A DNA stretch of 64,000 nucleotides from Patiria pectinifera (taxonomy: Eukaryota; Echinodermata; Asteroidea; Valvatida; Asterinidae): NCBI GenBank assembly GCA_029964075.1, contig CM057149.1, positions 26,984,197 through 27,048,196 on the forward strand, written 5' to 3'. Positions 10,139-25,100 of this stretch are shown here, in pieces. The notes beneath the pieces were generated by a model that was given only the letters and a program-made list of their open reading frames with translations, did not search any database and was not told where the DNA came from. Position 1 is the first letter of the stretch. Every line of letters begins with the position of its first letter. A program made the position numbers and the translations under genes.

Positions 10139-13100
10139 ATGTCATCTATTACCACTCTGAAACTGTGTCTGGTCATTGCGATTTTTCGTAAGTTCAAATC
10201 ATTTCATTTCAATATCGTTCGTATATACTCCACTACGTCCAATTGATCTACCTTTTTGTTTTACTAACTCTCAAAAGCCCCTTTTTTGTCTCTCTCTATA
10301 CGCTCTACATTTCAAGGAGTGAAACTAGGAACCTGACGATTCAAAGTGAAAAGTATTCTTATTGAAAAACTTTTTCAAAATAAAACACCATTTCCACATT
10401 CAAATTTCGAGTGAAGAGTCGAATAAAAACTCGATTGAATTAATTTTACTCCAAATCGTTTTACCTAGTTCATTATAGGATGGAGTGGATTTTTACACTT
10501 AAGAGGAACTATCCACACCTGTTTGTCTTGAATGATCCATCTTGGAAAATTCATCCAATTGGACACTTAATTGTCTGGAGATGTATTTCTTGTAAATGTT
10601 GGTTTTTCCGCTCAGTTTTTCGCAACTTGGTCATTCAGTCGGTCATTCAGATTGTTCGTCCCATTTCAAGAGGTTTTTGGGGAGCCGGGTACGATTGCGG
10701 TTTCTAATTTGCAGTATAGAGCATTATTTTGATTTAACTTGAGCGAATGGTCCAAATTTGTCGTGGAAGCAAATCCAATTTCATTTGTTAGTTTTCGATT
10801 TCGCACTGAGTAAGCAAATTTCATTTTCAATGAGAGTGCATTGGAAATAGGTGAGAATTTAATTTGGCATTAGCAATTTGCTTAAGGTCAATCTATTTGC
10901 GATTAAAACAATAACTTCCATTTAAATTGTATGTGATTCTCATAATTTTTGTATTGTTTTCCCCTTCAATTTCGCAACTTGTCCTTTCAATCAGAAAGGA
11001 TATTCATTCCAAGTTTGTGAGGTTTTAGAGAGATGGTTCGAATACAGTTTCAAAATCGCAGTTGGAGCATTCGATTTCGTTTCAGTGTGTTCACATATTA
11101 AAGTTCAGTGTTGTCAAACGTTGTGGCGATATAAACTCTATTTCGTTTGTTGGTGTTGTATTTCGCATTGAGTAGGCGAATTTGATAGAAAAAGTTTTCC
11201 TTTTCAATGAAGCTGCAATGGAATTAAAAGTCAACTCTATTTGGAATTTGCATTTCGCCAAACGTCAACCGTATTAGCCATAAGAAATTTGTTTCATTAA
11301 AAGAAATGTATAAGAATTTGATTTTCTAATTTATGTGACTTTTCCACAAAGTGAAAATCGGCGGTGTTTCATCGGCAAGTGTTCAACCTTTATTTCCTTT
11401 GGCACTTTAAACAGTTTTAAGTACTTTGTGCATTTTTGTAATATTTCATTCCATGCAGGTATTCATATTATTCTTTGAAATACCTCTACATTCCTTCACT
11501 AAACTTTCCAAAATTTCATGTCATTTCGGTCTGTATGTTGCTAATGCAAAGTGCTTAAATGCAAAGTGCCTTTTTGTAAACGTATTGCCCCATAACAAAT
11601 TCCTGAGCGAAATTTAAATCCAAAGATTACGAAATTACATGCCCAAGTTACGTAATCACCTGCCTACTTTTTACGCGAGAACGAAGATACCTTGAAATAA
11701 TTGGAAGTTTCCCTTAATTTAATCAGGTGTGAAAACTTTGCCCTTTATAATGCGAATTTGAATTAACAATCTGTTCGATTGAATGAACAAGTTAGGAAAA
11801 TTGGACGAGAAAATCTGTATTATATATGGTGGCCCTGAAAGGACATCACACATCAAGATTTCTGCGCAGAAATCTGCGATGTCGCACATTTTATCGCAGA
11901 AATCTGCGCAGATTTATGCGATGTCGCACATTTTATCGCACATTTCTGTGCGGATTTCTGCGATGTCGCACATTTTATCGGACATTTCTGTGCAGATTTC
12001 TGCGATGTCGCACATTTTATCGCAGATTTCTGCGCAGATTTCTGCGATGTCGCACATTTTATGGCAGAAATCTGCGCAAATTTCTGCGATGTCGCACATT
12101 TTATCGGACATTTCTGTGCAGATTTCTGCGATGTCGCACATTTTATCGCAGATTTCTGCGATGTCGCACATTTTATCGCACATTTCTGTGCAGATTTCTG
12201 CGCTGTTGTACATTTTATCGCACATTTCTGCGCAGATTTCTGCGGATGTCGCACATTTGTGTCGTACATTTCTGCATCTTTTAACATACTGGCGCCTGGC
12301 TATTTTTCTGCTGAAGCTAAGGGGTCTACGAAAATCCCGTTTTATTATTGATACCAAGTTTTCCCCAAATATTCCTTGGTCCCTTCTTGTAAATAAGGAC
12401 CACCTTAAATGACTCATGAAGTTTCATTCGAAGGCCAGCGGTAGATTTTTTTTAGAACCGTTAAAATACTGCCGCTTTTCACGAACACCGCGCGGTATAC
12501 ACACACAACACACGGCGCAATAGCTGTAGAGCGTGAACGCATGCACACACCACCGGAGCACGCGCGGCGTTAACACGGCGTTGTCGCACTGCCCTGCCCG
12601 CTGAGCTGCAGCGCAGCGAAACCGTGCGCTGAGAGTCACAGGCCGGTGGTTTGTGGGAGAAATATTCAGTAGAACTCCGGCCAGATCATGTATGTTAAGA
12701 ATACAAATAGTTTTGTACGAACACCAATATTATTAAGCAGGATGAGCTTACATCAGACTCCTGTAGGTCAGACGGCCTTATGAACATAATTAGTGCTCTA
12801 CGTTTGCTTAGAATTGTTTAAAAATTTCATAAAAGAACCAATATCCTGCCCCTATTTGCACAGCAATATTCATGAAGTAAAACCACTACGGGTGCAACAC
12901 TTATCACTTCAAACATTTTTCATTAACCCTAACTCCCGGGGGGGAGAATCGTATCAAAATTCCAGGATTCAGGACTGTTTGGGCTATTAGGAAAACCCGA
13001 GCAAATGCAGTCCTGCATTTCCACAAGAGTCCCAGATTAACTTCATCCAAACATTGAAAACCTCCCCTGTCCAGTCGTGTTTTGCTTCGGGTCAGGTCCA

Positions 13101-16100
13101 CTATAGGCCAAACTGATGCAAAACATAATAGATATAATCCAAATCCTGCGCTGTGTTAATTTCCAAACTGTTTCCATCTTTTGTCTCCGTTTATTTCGAG
13201 TTTTGAATTGACCCTATCCGACCCGATCCGCAAATTTTCAAACACAAATCTGACCACCAACTCAACTGAAATGACGGACAAACCGACCCGACCAAACACA
13301 AAGTTGGTTTTTGGTTGGGTCGGTTACAGTTTCGAGTCGGGTCAGCACAACACTTCTGTCCAGATGCTTCCAAGAAGCAAAAGTAACCAGCAAGGTTGCT
13401 GAAATCTATGGCCACATGACATCACACAGCATATTGCCGCATTCCCTCAGAGATAGTAGAGCTACAGCCAATTATTGCATGTGGCACATACAGAGGCAGT
13501 CTTCAATTGAATATTAGATTTAAAAACTGGCAGGGTAATATTAATATTTTACTTTATTTCATTATTTAATTTGGCGGCCAATTTTGTGAAATCCATTGGT
13601 CTCTCATTGGTCCAAGTACAGCTAAAAAACAATCAACATCCACAAACAAGTAATAGTTTCATTTGTTTTCAAGTATGGAAAAAGCAGGCCAACTTAAAAC
13701 TTGTTATTAGTAGCCTATTTACTTACTTAAAAAAAAACACTGATAAAAATATCTAATTTAATAATAGCATTTTAGTAGTGTCAACAATTAGTTGATTTTC
13801 AGTAAAAAGGTAATATCCAGTTCTATTTCAATTCATTATTTTGGCACTTAAGAGTGTTAACTCATTCGCAGTAGTCCTGGAGGATTTCCTACCGGTGTAC
13901 ACAAATTAGCCTAGGTCACAATAATTTTCTGCCCTTATGTACAAAATCACAATGATAATGTAAGCATGGATCCAGCCCATTCAAAATGGCAACAATGTTG
14001 TCACTAATGCAGTTTTAGTAGATACCGTATATGACCATTTTGCCTACTGTTTATGGTTCATGTACTTGTTTTGCTATAGCCATGCACGAGAAATAAGAAT
14101 GTAAATCATTTTACTGCACATGTGCAGAGGAGATCCAATCAATGGCCATACATGTGAATGGGCGTTAAAATGAAAAAATGTCCGATATGATGGGAGCGAG
14201 AAACAGTCCATCGCGAGTGATCATGTGTGACGTGTGAATCCTGAGCCTAAATTCCAGAGCGATTCCTTGGCAAGCAGACAATAGAAGTTCTTAATTTGTC
14301 GGATCAAGGCGGTGCACGGTTTGTTCAAATCTAGCAGTGCACATGGCACCACACAGTTTTGCACACATTCAGTTACCAAAAATACACCCAACACATGCTC
14401 ATGCCTGTGTAATCCTGATCCTCCATGCACAAACGTGGGATGAAAGATTCACTTCCACTGTACGCTACGGCTCATATCATCACGACGAGTCAATGGCTCA
14501 TCACACCACCATCTCACCAGAGCTCCAGAAGATACGAGAAACCTTCTTGTCAGGAGAATGCAGTGGGGTAGCAAGGAATTTTTCAGTGGGGGGCGCTGGG
14601 GGGCTAGAACATTTCATGGGGGGGGGGGGGGGTCATGTAGATCAGTGATAATTTTTTTAGAAACTCAAAATCTCAGTGGGGGGGGGGGGCGACTGGGGGG
14701 CGACAAGGTTCATACAGCCCCCTGGCTTCGCCACTGTGAGAATGATACTGCAAACTTCCTGAAAAGTCACAACAAAGTGTATTTTTTTTCAGAAAATAGG
14801 ATCACATGTACAATTGCTTTTATTAGGGGGTGGAGGTGGGGGTGCGGTATGGGAGAAATGTAGCCATACATTCAAAGTTCTACATGTACCGCCAACACTA
14901 AAGCAGTGGTGCATATCACATGTACATAATGTATCATGACACCATTTAACAATATTTATATTGCTTTATCAAGGGGGGGACACACTGCACAATATTATTA
15001 GGCCTGTGCAAATTCTAAAGTGGCTGAAAAAAATTGGGAAGCTTGGTGATTCAGAAAAAAAAGATCCATTTGTATGCAACAGGATCACACAGAAACAAAA
15101 CACCTGAATTTAGAATTGCCAATTTTTACATTCCCCATGAAGCTGAGGCACTAATGTGTTTAAATGAAAATGGATTTGGCATTTGGCTAAGCATTACTGA
15201 ATTAATATGCAAAGCCTGAAATAAATTCAACGTCAGACATGCAAGAATAAGTTCTGCGAACATAAACAATGTACAAGGTGGCATGTACAATTGAAAAGAT
15301 TAGTCCGACATACATGTACTTTTATCTTGTTTATTACTGTCAAAATCAAATTGAAATGTTCATTTTTTTAGCATTGTTTTCTCTCTGTTGTCATGGCCTA
15401 TTCGTATTGTTTTTATCAATTTTATATTGAATCATGCAAATTGCATTTTTTTTCCTTTCCAATTTAGGCCCAGTTGATGTAATTTATGTATGGAAATATT
15501 TCCCGTGTATATAACAAAAGTGTAGCACAATACACGACATGTCATATGTGTACTTCCCGCCAATGGAAGATCTTCGTCCACATATGCACGAACGCACATA
15601 CGGGTTAGATCCGCACGCTTACCCGTACAAATACATGAACAAGCCAACGGTCGAGTTGTCTGTTAAGCATCATGCGCTTTGGCTATGCGTACTGCACACG
15701 CGCGTATCATGTACGCTTTACAACCAACTCGACCGTTTGGCATTCCGCGCACACACGAAAATACGTCACTTTTTGCACCTAAATATCAACAAATCTACCG
15801 TTGGCCTTACATTCAAACCGAAAACATATGCAGCACGTATCTCCAAAACAAAGTTGATGTGGGCCTTACATCGGGGAAACCTCTTGTTTGGAGAAAAACA
15901 CCTTTTAATGTGACAAATTTGTCACATGACCGCACACCGCGCGATAATCAGCTCGGTCGGATGGTCGGATACCAGTTTTGCGGGACGCCGTTTTCAGTGG
16001 GCATATCGACCTTCATTTTTGTGTAACTCTGTTCCCTTCCAAAATTGAATTACAGATTAAAACGAAAATTTCGTGAACAGAACAATGTCACTTTTATTTT

Positions 16101-19100
16101 GCTTGCACCCGAAGAGAACAAAAATCCCCCGTGTCTCAATACCTTTTCCCACGACGGGCGTGAAATGCGCAGTGGGCTTGAGCTGCTTATGTTGGTGTGT
16201 GGGTGCGTTTGTTTATAGTGTAAATCGAGGACACACACGTGCAACATCATCGGTGAATTGAGGACAGGAACCAAATCGAGGACGACCTCGATTAGAAAAC
16301 GTGTACAAAACCAATGAGAACTGTTTCAAAAAAGTTAGAGTATAATCAAAGGAAAAGGGAAGAGGAACAATAGAAAATCCTCGATTTACACCATAAACAA
16401 ACGAGCTAGGGTGTGTGTGTGTGTTTTATGGCACACTGAATAAAGAGATGTCTTTACAAGGATACAAATTCCTGTATTAGTGCAGTATTTTCGTAGGCCT
16501 CCGATTTTTTTCGAAGGCCTGCCCCCGATTTTTTCGTAGGCCCTAGGCACAGTGCTTACTGTGCCTATTGGATAATCCGGGTCTGTATATAATAAAGCGT
16601 GGGTCGCTGTCAGAGCTCGTTGATTGAACTTTCGGTGTCTTTTTTTTTGTTGTTTTTTTTGGCATGTATATCATGAATGAAAAAAAATATTCAATGTTTT
16701 ACCGGAAATTGAATGCGAATGTGAATTCAGGAGAATATGAAACATCAGTGCTAATTGTTTTTATTCTGTTTTTATTCTGTTTTAGGAGTGCATTCAGCTC
16801 ATCCTCTGGAAGAAGAAGCAGTTGTCCCAAGGCCTCTTATTTCAGGTAAATACATGAAACTCCAAACCCATCAATGATCATCTGTCTCAAGACATGAGCG
16901 GATCAGCAACTGTAAACGAAGTTATATTTTAAACATATATATTATGGTTTATTTATTTGAATTAAAAGCAGCCCGCAGGCTGAAAAAATTCTAATTTACA
17001 ACAGGTATTGTTGTTAAAAATATTAAACATACAATTAGTACATCTTTACATTGTAAATTAAAAGGTACAAAACACAACATAAGATATTAATCATTATCAT
17101 TACTACCGGGTACTAAAAACATGCTAAAACAAAAACATTTCTGATTAAAGCAGCAACAGAAAAGAAAAGAAGGGGGAACAAAAAATTGATGATTGTTAAA
17201 AACAAGTACAAAGTAAACGAAATATATATGTATAACTCCAGCATTAAAAGAAAACCATATTGAAATTAAAGGAAAGACGTTTCCCCTCCATCTAAAACCA
17301 GACATTCTTCATGTTTCCTCTGTTTGGTCAGGCAGGGCTGTCCAGCTTTCCTGTTGAAATGCTCGGGGGCATTTTTCTAAATGTTAATATCTCAATAAAT
17401 AGGCTATATATCGAGATATTAACAAATTGAACAAAGATTTGTATCTGTTATCCAGGATTCCCATGTACCGCCGGACCATTAGGCATGGAGAGTGGTGCGA
17501 TCCCGGATAGCGGGATCACCGCTTCATCCCAGTGGAGTTCTACATATGTCCCAACCAAGGCTCGTCCAAATTCCGGTGAGTCTGTTTTCAAAGCCACGCT
17601 GGGCTGAAGAGGGCGCCGTGCGAGTTTCCAAAAGGAAAAAGTTTGCCGGTGCCGCGTGCACAATACGGGTCCTACTGAACTGCGTCAACAAGCGTCAACA
17701 AGCGTCAACGGTCGTCCAGAAGCATCAACACATTTTGTTTATGCTTTTGAACATTAAAGGTAGTTTTATATGGTAGAAAAAGCAATAAGGAACATCTTCT
17801 GAAAATCCGAATGGTGGCAACACGCATGTTGATTTATAGAATCATTCGACAATAAAGTATTTTTGAAAACGAAAACCAAATTAACCCATTCCATTTAGGC
17901 ATAAACCAAGTTATTTTAACAATCCAATAAGTCTCCATCACCACCAGTAATATTTACAGCGCTGCCTGCATATAAAGTCATGCAATTCTTGTCCGTGTAT
18001 AAACCTAAATTATATTCTCTGCAGGAGGGTGGTGGCTTCCAAGTAATCCATGTGGGACTGATGACTGGATCCAGGTGGATTTGGGTGTCTACACTCTCGT
18101 CACTGGCGTCGTAGTGAAGGGACACAGCAGTGGCAACTACTACATCAGAACCTTCACGGTACGGTATAGTATGACTGGTGAGTCGGATGACTGGCAGAGC
18201 TTAACCGATACGGACGGGCAAACCATTGAGGTAAGTAGGCGACAGTGATGGGATGGATCTATGAGGGCGGGTTTGTTCGATGCAGCAATTTACTTTCTGG
18301 CAGTACTTTATGACTCGATTTTGACGCCGCGAGTAACTAAACGTAACTTAACTGGTGGTTTAACCAGTTCGGTGATTAGTCTGACGCTATCCAATAGGGC
18401 CTAGTAGTGTTTGTGCGTTTTGGACAAACGCACGACGGACGTTAAGTCCTCGGTCAATCGAAAATATTAATTTTGCAGACTCCACCCCAAGCTCCACCCA
18501 CTACAACCATTTAATTCAACAAGGGCTTGAGTTGGTATTGTTGCATTATATTTATAGAAGCATGGGGAATAAAGTTGCCTGAAATAAGAAAATCCCACTC
18601 TGTAACCATGGTAGGAGCAAGAATGATTCTCCACCTGTGGTTGCGGAGGCTGATATCTGAAAGTTACGTAATACTTCATTTCGAATGAAACAACATGCAC
18701 ACAGACACGTTGATGTTCGCGGTCGAAATCTTTGCAAATCAATTTCTCCCGTTTGGAAGACCGTATCTTCATGCAACTATCAGAGTTTGTTTCCCTTATA
18801 ATGATCAAACTATGTGATAAAAAATCACTACCTTGAAATGTTCAGTTTTTTTTTTCGTTGAAATAGGAGAAGTGGGCTTGGTTACGTCCATCGTTCAAAG
18901 TTGTAACACTGGTGTTTGCAATATCTGTCAATCTTTTGAAGCCTCACGAATATTAATAAGGTTCCTATCCATTATGGTGTGCAAGTATCATAATTGCACT
19001 ATCGCCTCATTCACGAGTTATTAATTAATACAATATCACTCTTTTCCCCAGCTTCCATTGGTCGATCAGGAGACCAAGCGAAGTCACGCCGCGCCGACAC

Positions 19101-22100
19101 GCTAACAAATATGCCAATTAATACGTGTTCTTTTGGTCGGCAAAAAAACCCTAGAGCTGAAATTCGGAATATACTTAGATGATAACAGTGTTCAAAACTC
19201 GTGAAATAACAACTTGTGAGGATGCCTAGAAATTGAGATAAGTAAAAAGATTTGGGGACCTTTTCGAACGGTTTCTCCACGACTTTCTCAGCTTTACCAG
19301 TGACCAGTATTGACGTTTCGGCATCAATTACGGTGATCTTTTTCACTGACATGAAGTGTAAAATTTCTTCTTCAAAATCTGTTATAATTTAACATTACAA
19401 TCATACTGAAAAACAGAACACTAAAAAGGCCATGTTTTTGGGGTGCATTGATTTCACTGCTTTTTTTAGCGTCACTGTACGTAATTGGATTAAACTTGCT
19501 TAACAACGCTAGACGCAAAGCCTTCGCATTTAACCCCAATGCTGTGTAGGCCCGGCGATAGGTTTGTTAGATTTCGTAGATTTTTAAAGGTGATGCTGTT
19601 TTGGGGTATACAAGCTAATATTCTTCATACGCTCTCTGCAAATCTTTGTTTAAAAGAAAGGTAATATCTCTTGGTATACACGAAGTGGCGTAAATCCAAA
19701 AAATTGGTGATGGCTGTAGTAGTGGAATGATCCAAACTAATTGGAAACTTGATAGGTGATGCTGTTCAAAAGGTTAAGCCATAGCATGTTGTTTTCCTAT
19801 TTTCTGTTGCTAACTAATGGTGTTTTTTTGTAAAAGAGAAAATGGGGTAAAATACGAACTAGTCTCCTCCACATACAAACAGTAGGACTATTGAAAGTTA
19901 TTCCTTCTTGCCGTATTATTTTGCCGTCAGTTTTAGTCTTATTTAGTTATTTTGTCTGCACTGGCTGTTTTGTCACAAGCCTCGGCTTACTTAAACAGCC
20001 ACATGCTCTTTCTTTTCTCTTGTACATATATCATAATTCTTCTTCTTCTTTTTTCCAAACGTACACTATTTTTGTTTATTATATGGTCGTTATATAGTGA
20101 TTTTGTTATTTTATGGAATAAATGTCTTTTTTGAATCTTGAATCTCTATTTCTCCCAATTCCTCCAATATTTGCACAAATGAAAATCCCAAAATGTGGCT
20201 CAAAATCCATGTCCACAACTAGTTTTTGCAGCTGTCTTGGACATGTCGCTTTACAGACATTATTAATATTTGCTCTGAGAAATTAATGGCATTTGATTTG
20301 TATCATACATTTTTTTTAATATTTCATTTCTCATTAAGAAAATTAATTTGTTTTATGTTTATTACATATTCGCAAGGCGTGGAAAGCTAGTAGCCCTACG
20401 GGTTTATTTTTAAATGCTTTCCTAAAATATATTTCATGAAGGTGTGTCTGTGTATGAGGGTGTGCTGGGTGTACGCTAGGTTCTTTAACAAATATTACGT
20501 TCTCATTCACAACAGTACAAAGATCTGTAGGTCTCTAAGAAGCTGAGTTCTTTCACATCTTACGTTCTCATTCACAACAGTACAACGATCTGTAGGTCTC
20601 TAAGACGCTGAGTTCTTTCACATCTTACGTTCTCATTCACAACACTACGAAGATCGGTAGGGCTAAGACGCTGGGTTCTTTCAAATCTAACGTTCACATT
20701 CACAAAACTATAAAGACCTTTAGATCTAATACGCTGTGTTCTTTTTTCTCCAAATATTACGATCTCATTCACAAAACTACAAAGATCTGTCGGTCTAAGA
20801 CGCTGGGTTCTTTCAAATCTTACGTTCTCATTCAAAACAATACAAAGATCGGTAGGTCTAAGACACTGGATTCTTTCAAATCTTTAGTTTACGTGTTCAT
20901 TCACAAAACTACAAAGACCTTTAGATCTAAGACGCTGGGCTCTTTCAAATATTCCGTTCTCATTCACAAACTACAAATATCTGTAGGCCTAAGACGCTGG
21001 GTTCTTTCAAATCTTACGTTCTCATTCACAACACTATGAAGATCTGTACACTGTAACAACTGTGTTTAGCAATTAAACACTTTTCTAAACACTTTCTTGC
21101 TATCAGTTTGTAAACATGTTTACATACTAAACATGTTTAGAGTGAGGATGGATAGTGTTTAGCAATTGAACATTGCTGTTTAGGAATTGGACACATAATG
21201 TTTAGCATTTTAAACATGTTTACAAAGTGATAGCAAAATTGTGTTTAATTGCTAAACACAGTTTTTAGAGTGTAGGTCTAAGCCGCTAGGTTCTTTCAAA
21301 TCTTACGTTCTCATTTACAATACTACAAATATCTGTAGGTCTAAGACGCTGGGTTATTTCAAATTCTATATTCTTATTCACAGCACTACAAAGACATTTA
21401 GGTATAATGCGCCGGTTTTTCTTTAATCTTACGTACTCATTCAAAACACTACAAAGATCGGTTGGTCAAAGACGCTGGTTTTTTTTCAAATCTTATGTTC
21501 TCATTCACAAAACTACAAAGACCTTTAAATCTAAGACGCTGGGCCCTTTCAAATATTACGTTCTCGTTCACAAACTGCAAAGATCTGTAGGTTTAAGACG
21601 CTGGGTTCTTTTAAATCATACGTTCTCATTCACAAAACTAACAAGACTTTTAGGGGAGGGGCTCAAGCCCCCCCCCCCCCCGCACCACTTGAAAGTGGAG
21701 GGAAAAGAATATGGTCCCGTTCGTTTCGCAACAAACCTGTATGACGAGCAAAAAATTATGAATACGTTGTCCATCTTGCTCTTTGTTTTTCTTTTACCCA
21801 GTTATGTTAGAGAGAACATTTCTGTTTTATCGCGAAAGGGGCACTGTTGTTTTTGATGGCCAGTTCAGTGACCTTTTCTTTTTTGCGTGGAAGAGCACTA
21901 TTATTTTTTAGGGGCCAGTTTTCCATCTTGAGAGGGGGCACAATTTTAACGGTGCGAGCGGGGCACTATTGGGCTTTCGAGGGGCGGCTCTCCATCTCGA
22001 GAAGTTATCGCGAGAGGAGCACTATTGTTTTAGATGGCCAACTTGCCAACTCGAGAGGGGCACAAATTTATCATTGAGAGAGGGGTATTTGTGCTTTCGA

Positions 22101-25100
22101 GTGGTAGTTTTCCATCTTAGAAGGTGCACAATCTTGTTAATGCGAGATGGGTACTTGTGTTTTCGAGGGGCGGTTTTGAAATTACAAGAGAGGAGACAAT
22201 CTTATTTGTAGCGCGATCATATCCTTCATATACGTTTGTGTTTGAGGGGCAGTTTTGTTTTCATCTCGAGGGGGCACATTTATAACCGAGAGAGGGGCAC
22301 TTTTGTGGGCCTAGTACCCTCCCCCGGTTCCGCCACCCGTGCACAATTCCTACACACGGATTTACGCCAGTGCTTCCTATGAATACAAATAAAATGCAAC
22401 AACCAACTCAGCCATGTTGAATTAGACGGTCGTAGTGGGTGGAGCTTGGAGTGGAGTTAAGATTTTCTATTGGCTGAGGACTTAACGTCCGTCGTACGTT
22501 CGTCCAAAACGCACGAGCACAAGTAAGTATCATAGGCGTAGCCGCGGGGGGGGGGGGGGAAGGAGGTATTTAGGGACCCCCCCAAAGACTGGCCTTTTCC
22601 ACTCAAGTGTCCTTTTTCACTAGTGTTTAACTCCCCCCCCCCAATATTTTTAAAGAGTGCCTTTTTTAACAAGTGTCTTTAAAAAAGTGCCCTTTTAAGA
22701 ACAAAATAAGTGCCTTTTTTTTACTTGGAATTTTGCGCCTGTGCCTCCCTGAAAAACGCCATCTTTTGTCCGATATTGTGTATGATCGTCCGGTTAGAAC
22801 AGCGCCCCCATTGGATGATGGTACCGCCCCCAACATGATCTGTTCAATTCAAGACAGCCCCAGGCAACTTACCTTTTACTTTACTTTCAGTTTTCACGCC
22901 TATACACGGTACTGGCATAATGTGAACTAGACAACGGATACTTTCGATCGAATTTAAAAATATTGTGATAATCTGTCTATGATTCGTGTCTGTTTTCAGT
23001 TGGAGGGTAACAATGGATCAGGTGGAGCAGTAACTGTCACCTTCCCTGTGAAACTGGTGACCAGATTCATCCGCATATATCCAGCTACCTGGAGTCATCG
23101 CGAGTGTTATTTAAACTTGGAAGTGCTAGGATGCCGAGGTAATTTCAGACTTTTGTTGTGTCACTAATTCGTGTGAATGATGATAAGAAGATGATTAGAA
23201 GCTTTTGGAGTCAAGTGTGTTCGTTCAATTGAATGAATCATGAAATCAGCTCATGCGTTATGAACGATTTCTTTCATTTAAAAAAAATACCCCTCAAAAA
23301 AAAATAATAAATAAATAACAAATAAAACGAAGCATAACAAAACACTTCTTAATATGAAACCGCGCTTCCATCCTTTTATAGTACTGGCCTATAAGCACCT
23401 CCGTATTCCAAAAGCACAATCATTCTCATAAAATTAACTCTGATGATGAAAACAAAGGAATTATATTATCCGTCACATCTGACAGTGTTTGTAACGTGTA
23501 TGTATACAAGCGATATCTACTGAAATTTATTTCCATTGTAAAAAACTATAAACGTTTCTGATTGATTATAATTGCTTTATCTGAAATAATAAATAAAAGA
23601 AGCCAAGAGTGAAATTAGGGACTAGACGTTTTAGAGTGAAAATCACTCTCATTTTCGATTGAAATAGTCTGAAAAATTATCCTCTTCGGTCGAAGCTCGA
23701 GTGAAAACTCGATCTTTACAATTGAAGAAATTTCACTCTAAAAACGTCAAGTTCCGAGTTTCCGACTGTGGGAAAGAATCTTCGCTCGAATGGAGTGAAT
23801 TTTCACTCTTTGGAATTTAGAGAGTATTGAACTTAGAGGGCGTAGTTAGAGGGCAGTGGTTTTGTAATATGAATTTATTGTTACTAAATTTAAACAACAA
23901 AGAACACCCTCTGAGATACATGCAATTCATTAGATATGTGTGGTACATTTCTTCTAACGTCCGTTTAAGTTCAACATCGTTTGAGTTCTTTGTCCTTTCA
24001 ACTGTCTGGATTGAGGTCAGAGGAAATGTTGATCCTTGGTATTACAAATGAAATAATCGCAGCGATTGTAAGGGCTGAAAAGTGATTCTGAATTGTCCAT
24101 CAGTAAAATTTCTCATTGGTTTGTTGTTCTTCGATGTTTGTATGTTACGAAACTCAATCATGCCTAACCACTATAATCTCTTGCAATTTAAAATCGTTTT
24201 ATTTTCGTATTAGTCCCAGGCGGTACAGTCCGCCTAGTGGACGGTGATGGGAAACGCTCCGGTCGAGTCGAAATCCTACACGACGGTGCTTGGGGTGCGA
24301 TATGCGACAACGGCTGGGACATGAAAGAGGCCAGCATCGTGTGTCATCAGCTCGGCTTCTTAGAAGCAGAGGAAGCCACCAGCGTGTCCTTGGAGGAGAG
24401 TGAGGAGGAAGTACCCATCGTGATGAACCGAGTTTCCTGCAAAGGGTCTGAGAGGCGCCTGGTCGACTGCCCGTTTGTCTGTAGCAGCATCCAGCAGTGT
24501 AACAGCTCACACGCAGCCGGAGTGACATGCAAACCCAGTAAGGAGGTTTTTGTTAATAGTGAACACTCAAACGTGTCCTTGTACGAATTTCCACACTACC
24601 TGAAGGGTTTTACAAAAAATTGCAGTCGTCTTCCCGTATTTGTTTATGTGCTTTAGAAATAAAAGCTATACACGGTGAGTAAACACAAACACGAAATCCA
24701 AATGGCAGGACCAATTTTTGAATGAAGTGTTGCCTGTAGCACTTTCAAAATATAGGATATGAAAGCCCAATCAATGAGCTTTCTTTTAATACAAGATTCA
24801 TTCTAATACTTTATGTACTTTTCAAGTTACGGCATTTTGAACACAAACACCGTTTGAAAGTTCTGTCCAAGGATCACAAAAAAAGGTAAAGTGTTCTTTC
24901 AGCAAAACGAAAACAATTCACATGCATATGAGAATAGTTTTCGTTTTAGTGAAAGAACACTTACATTTTTTGTGATCCGTGGACAGAATTTTAAAACGGT
25001 GTTTGTGTTCAAAATTCCGTACTTTGAAAAGTACATGAGTGATTTAAATGATTCTTATACTAATACAAAGTTTAATGGCTGGGTTTCATTTCGTAGATTT

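Larger units (their letters stand above)
10188..16785 (+). other. Gene A intron 1
   Basis: The intron is 6.6 kb. The first 1.6 kb (10188-11830) is closely matched by gene C intron 1 (59208-60890). The segment from about 16040 to 16785 is matched by gene C (63165 onward) and by gene B (34360-35214). The middle part, about 11830-16030, has no partner in the window and looks like a gene A-specific insertion or retention. It carries a minisatellite, a CpG-rich stretch near 12470-12640 and a small MITE. No exon is seen. Confidence 0.65.
18407..22520. mobile_element. 4.1-kb TIR element in gene A intron 4
   Basis: The ends are inverted repeats of about 160 bp at roughly 80-85% identity. The left end, 18407-~18570, opens GTGTTTGTGCGTTTTGGAC, and the right end, ~22360-22520, closes GTCCAAAACGCACGAGCAC. 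Shared internal words include GACGGACGTTAAGTCC and AGCTCCACCCACTAC. The equivalent gene B intron (39777-40573) is only about 0.8 kb and lacks the element. No transposase frame is seen. The cargo is a LINE tail, a 60-bp satellite, a TA-flanked MITE and a GAGGGGCAC-type repeat. No clean target-site duplication was found. Confidence 0.65.

Noticed and set aside
11783..12417. Open frames of 96-209 codons on both strands
   Set aside because: They follow a 42/30-bp minisatellite with periods divisible by three. No domain, no splice context and equal openness of the opposite strand argue against genes.
13190..13400. CCGACCCGACC-rich inverted segment as a MITE
   Set aside because: Only partial symmetry around a GGTCGG/CCGACC core, no target duplication, and no empty copy in genes B or C.
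20572..20835. Repetitive minus-strand frame resembling a tandem-repeat protein
   Set aside because: It is a translation of the ~60-bp satellite. Units vary in length and frame, so no constrained reading frame exists.
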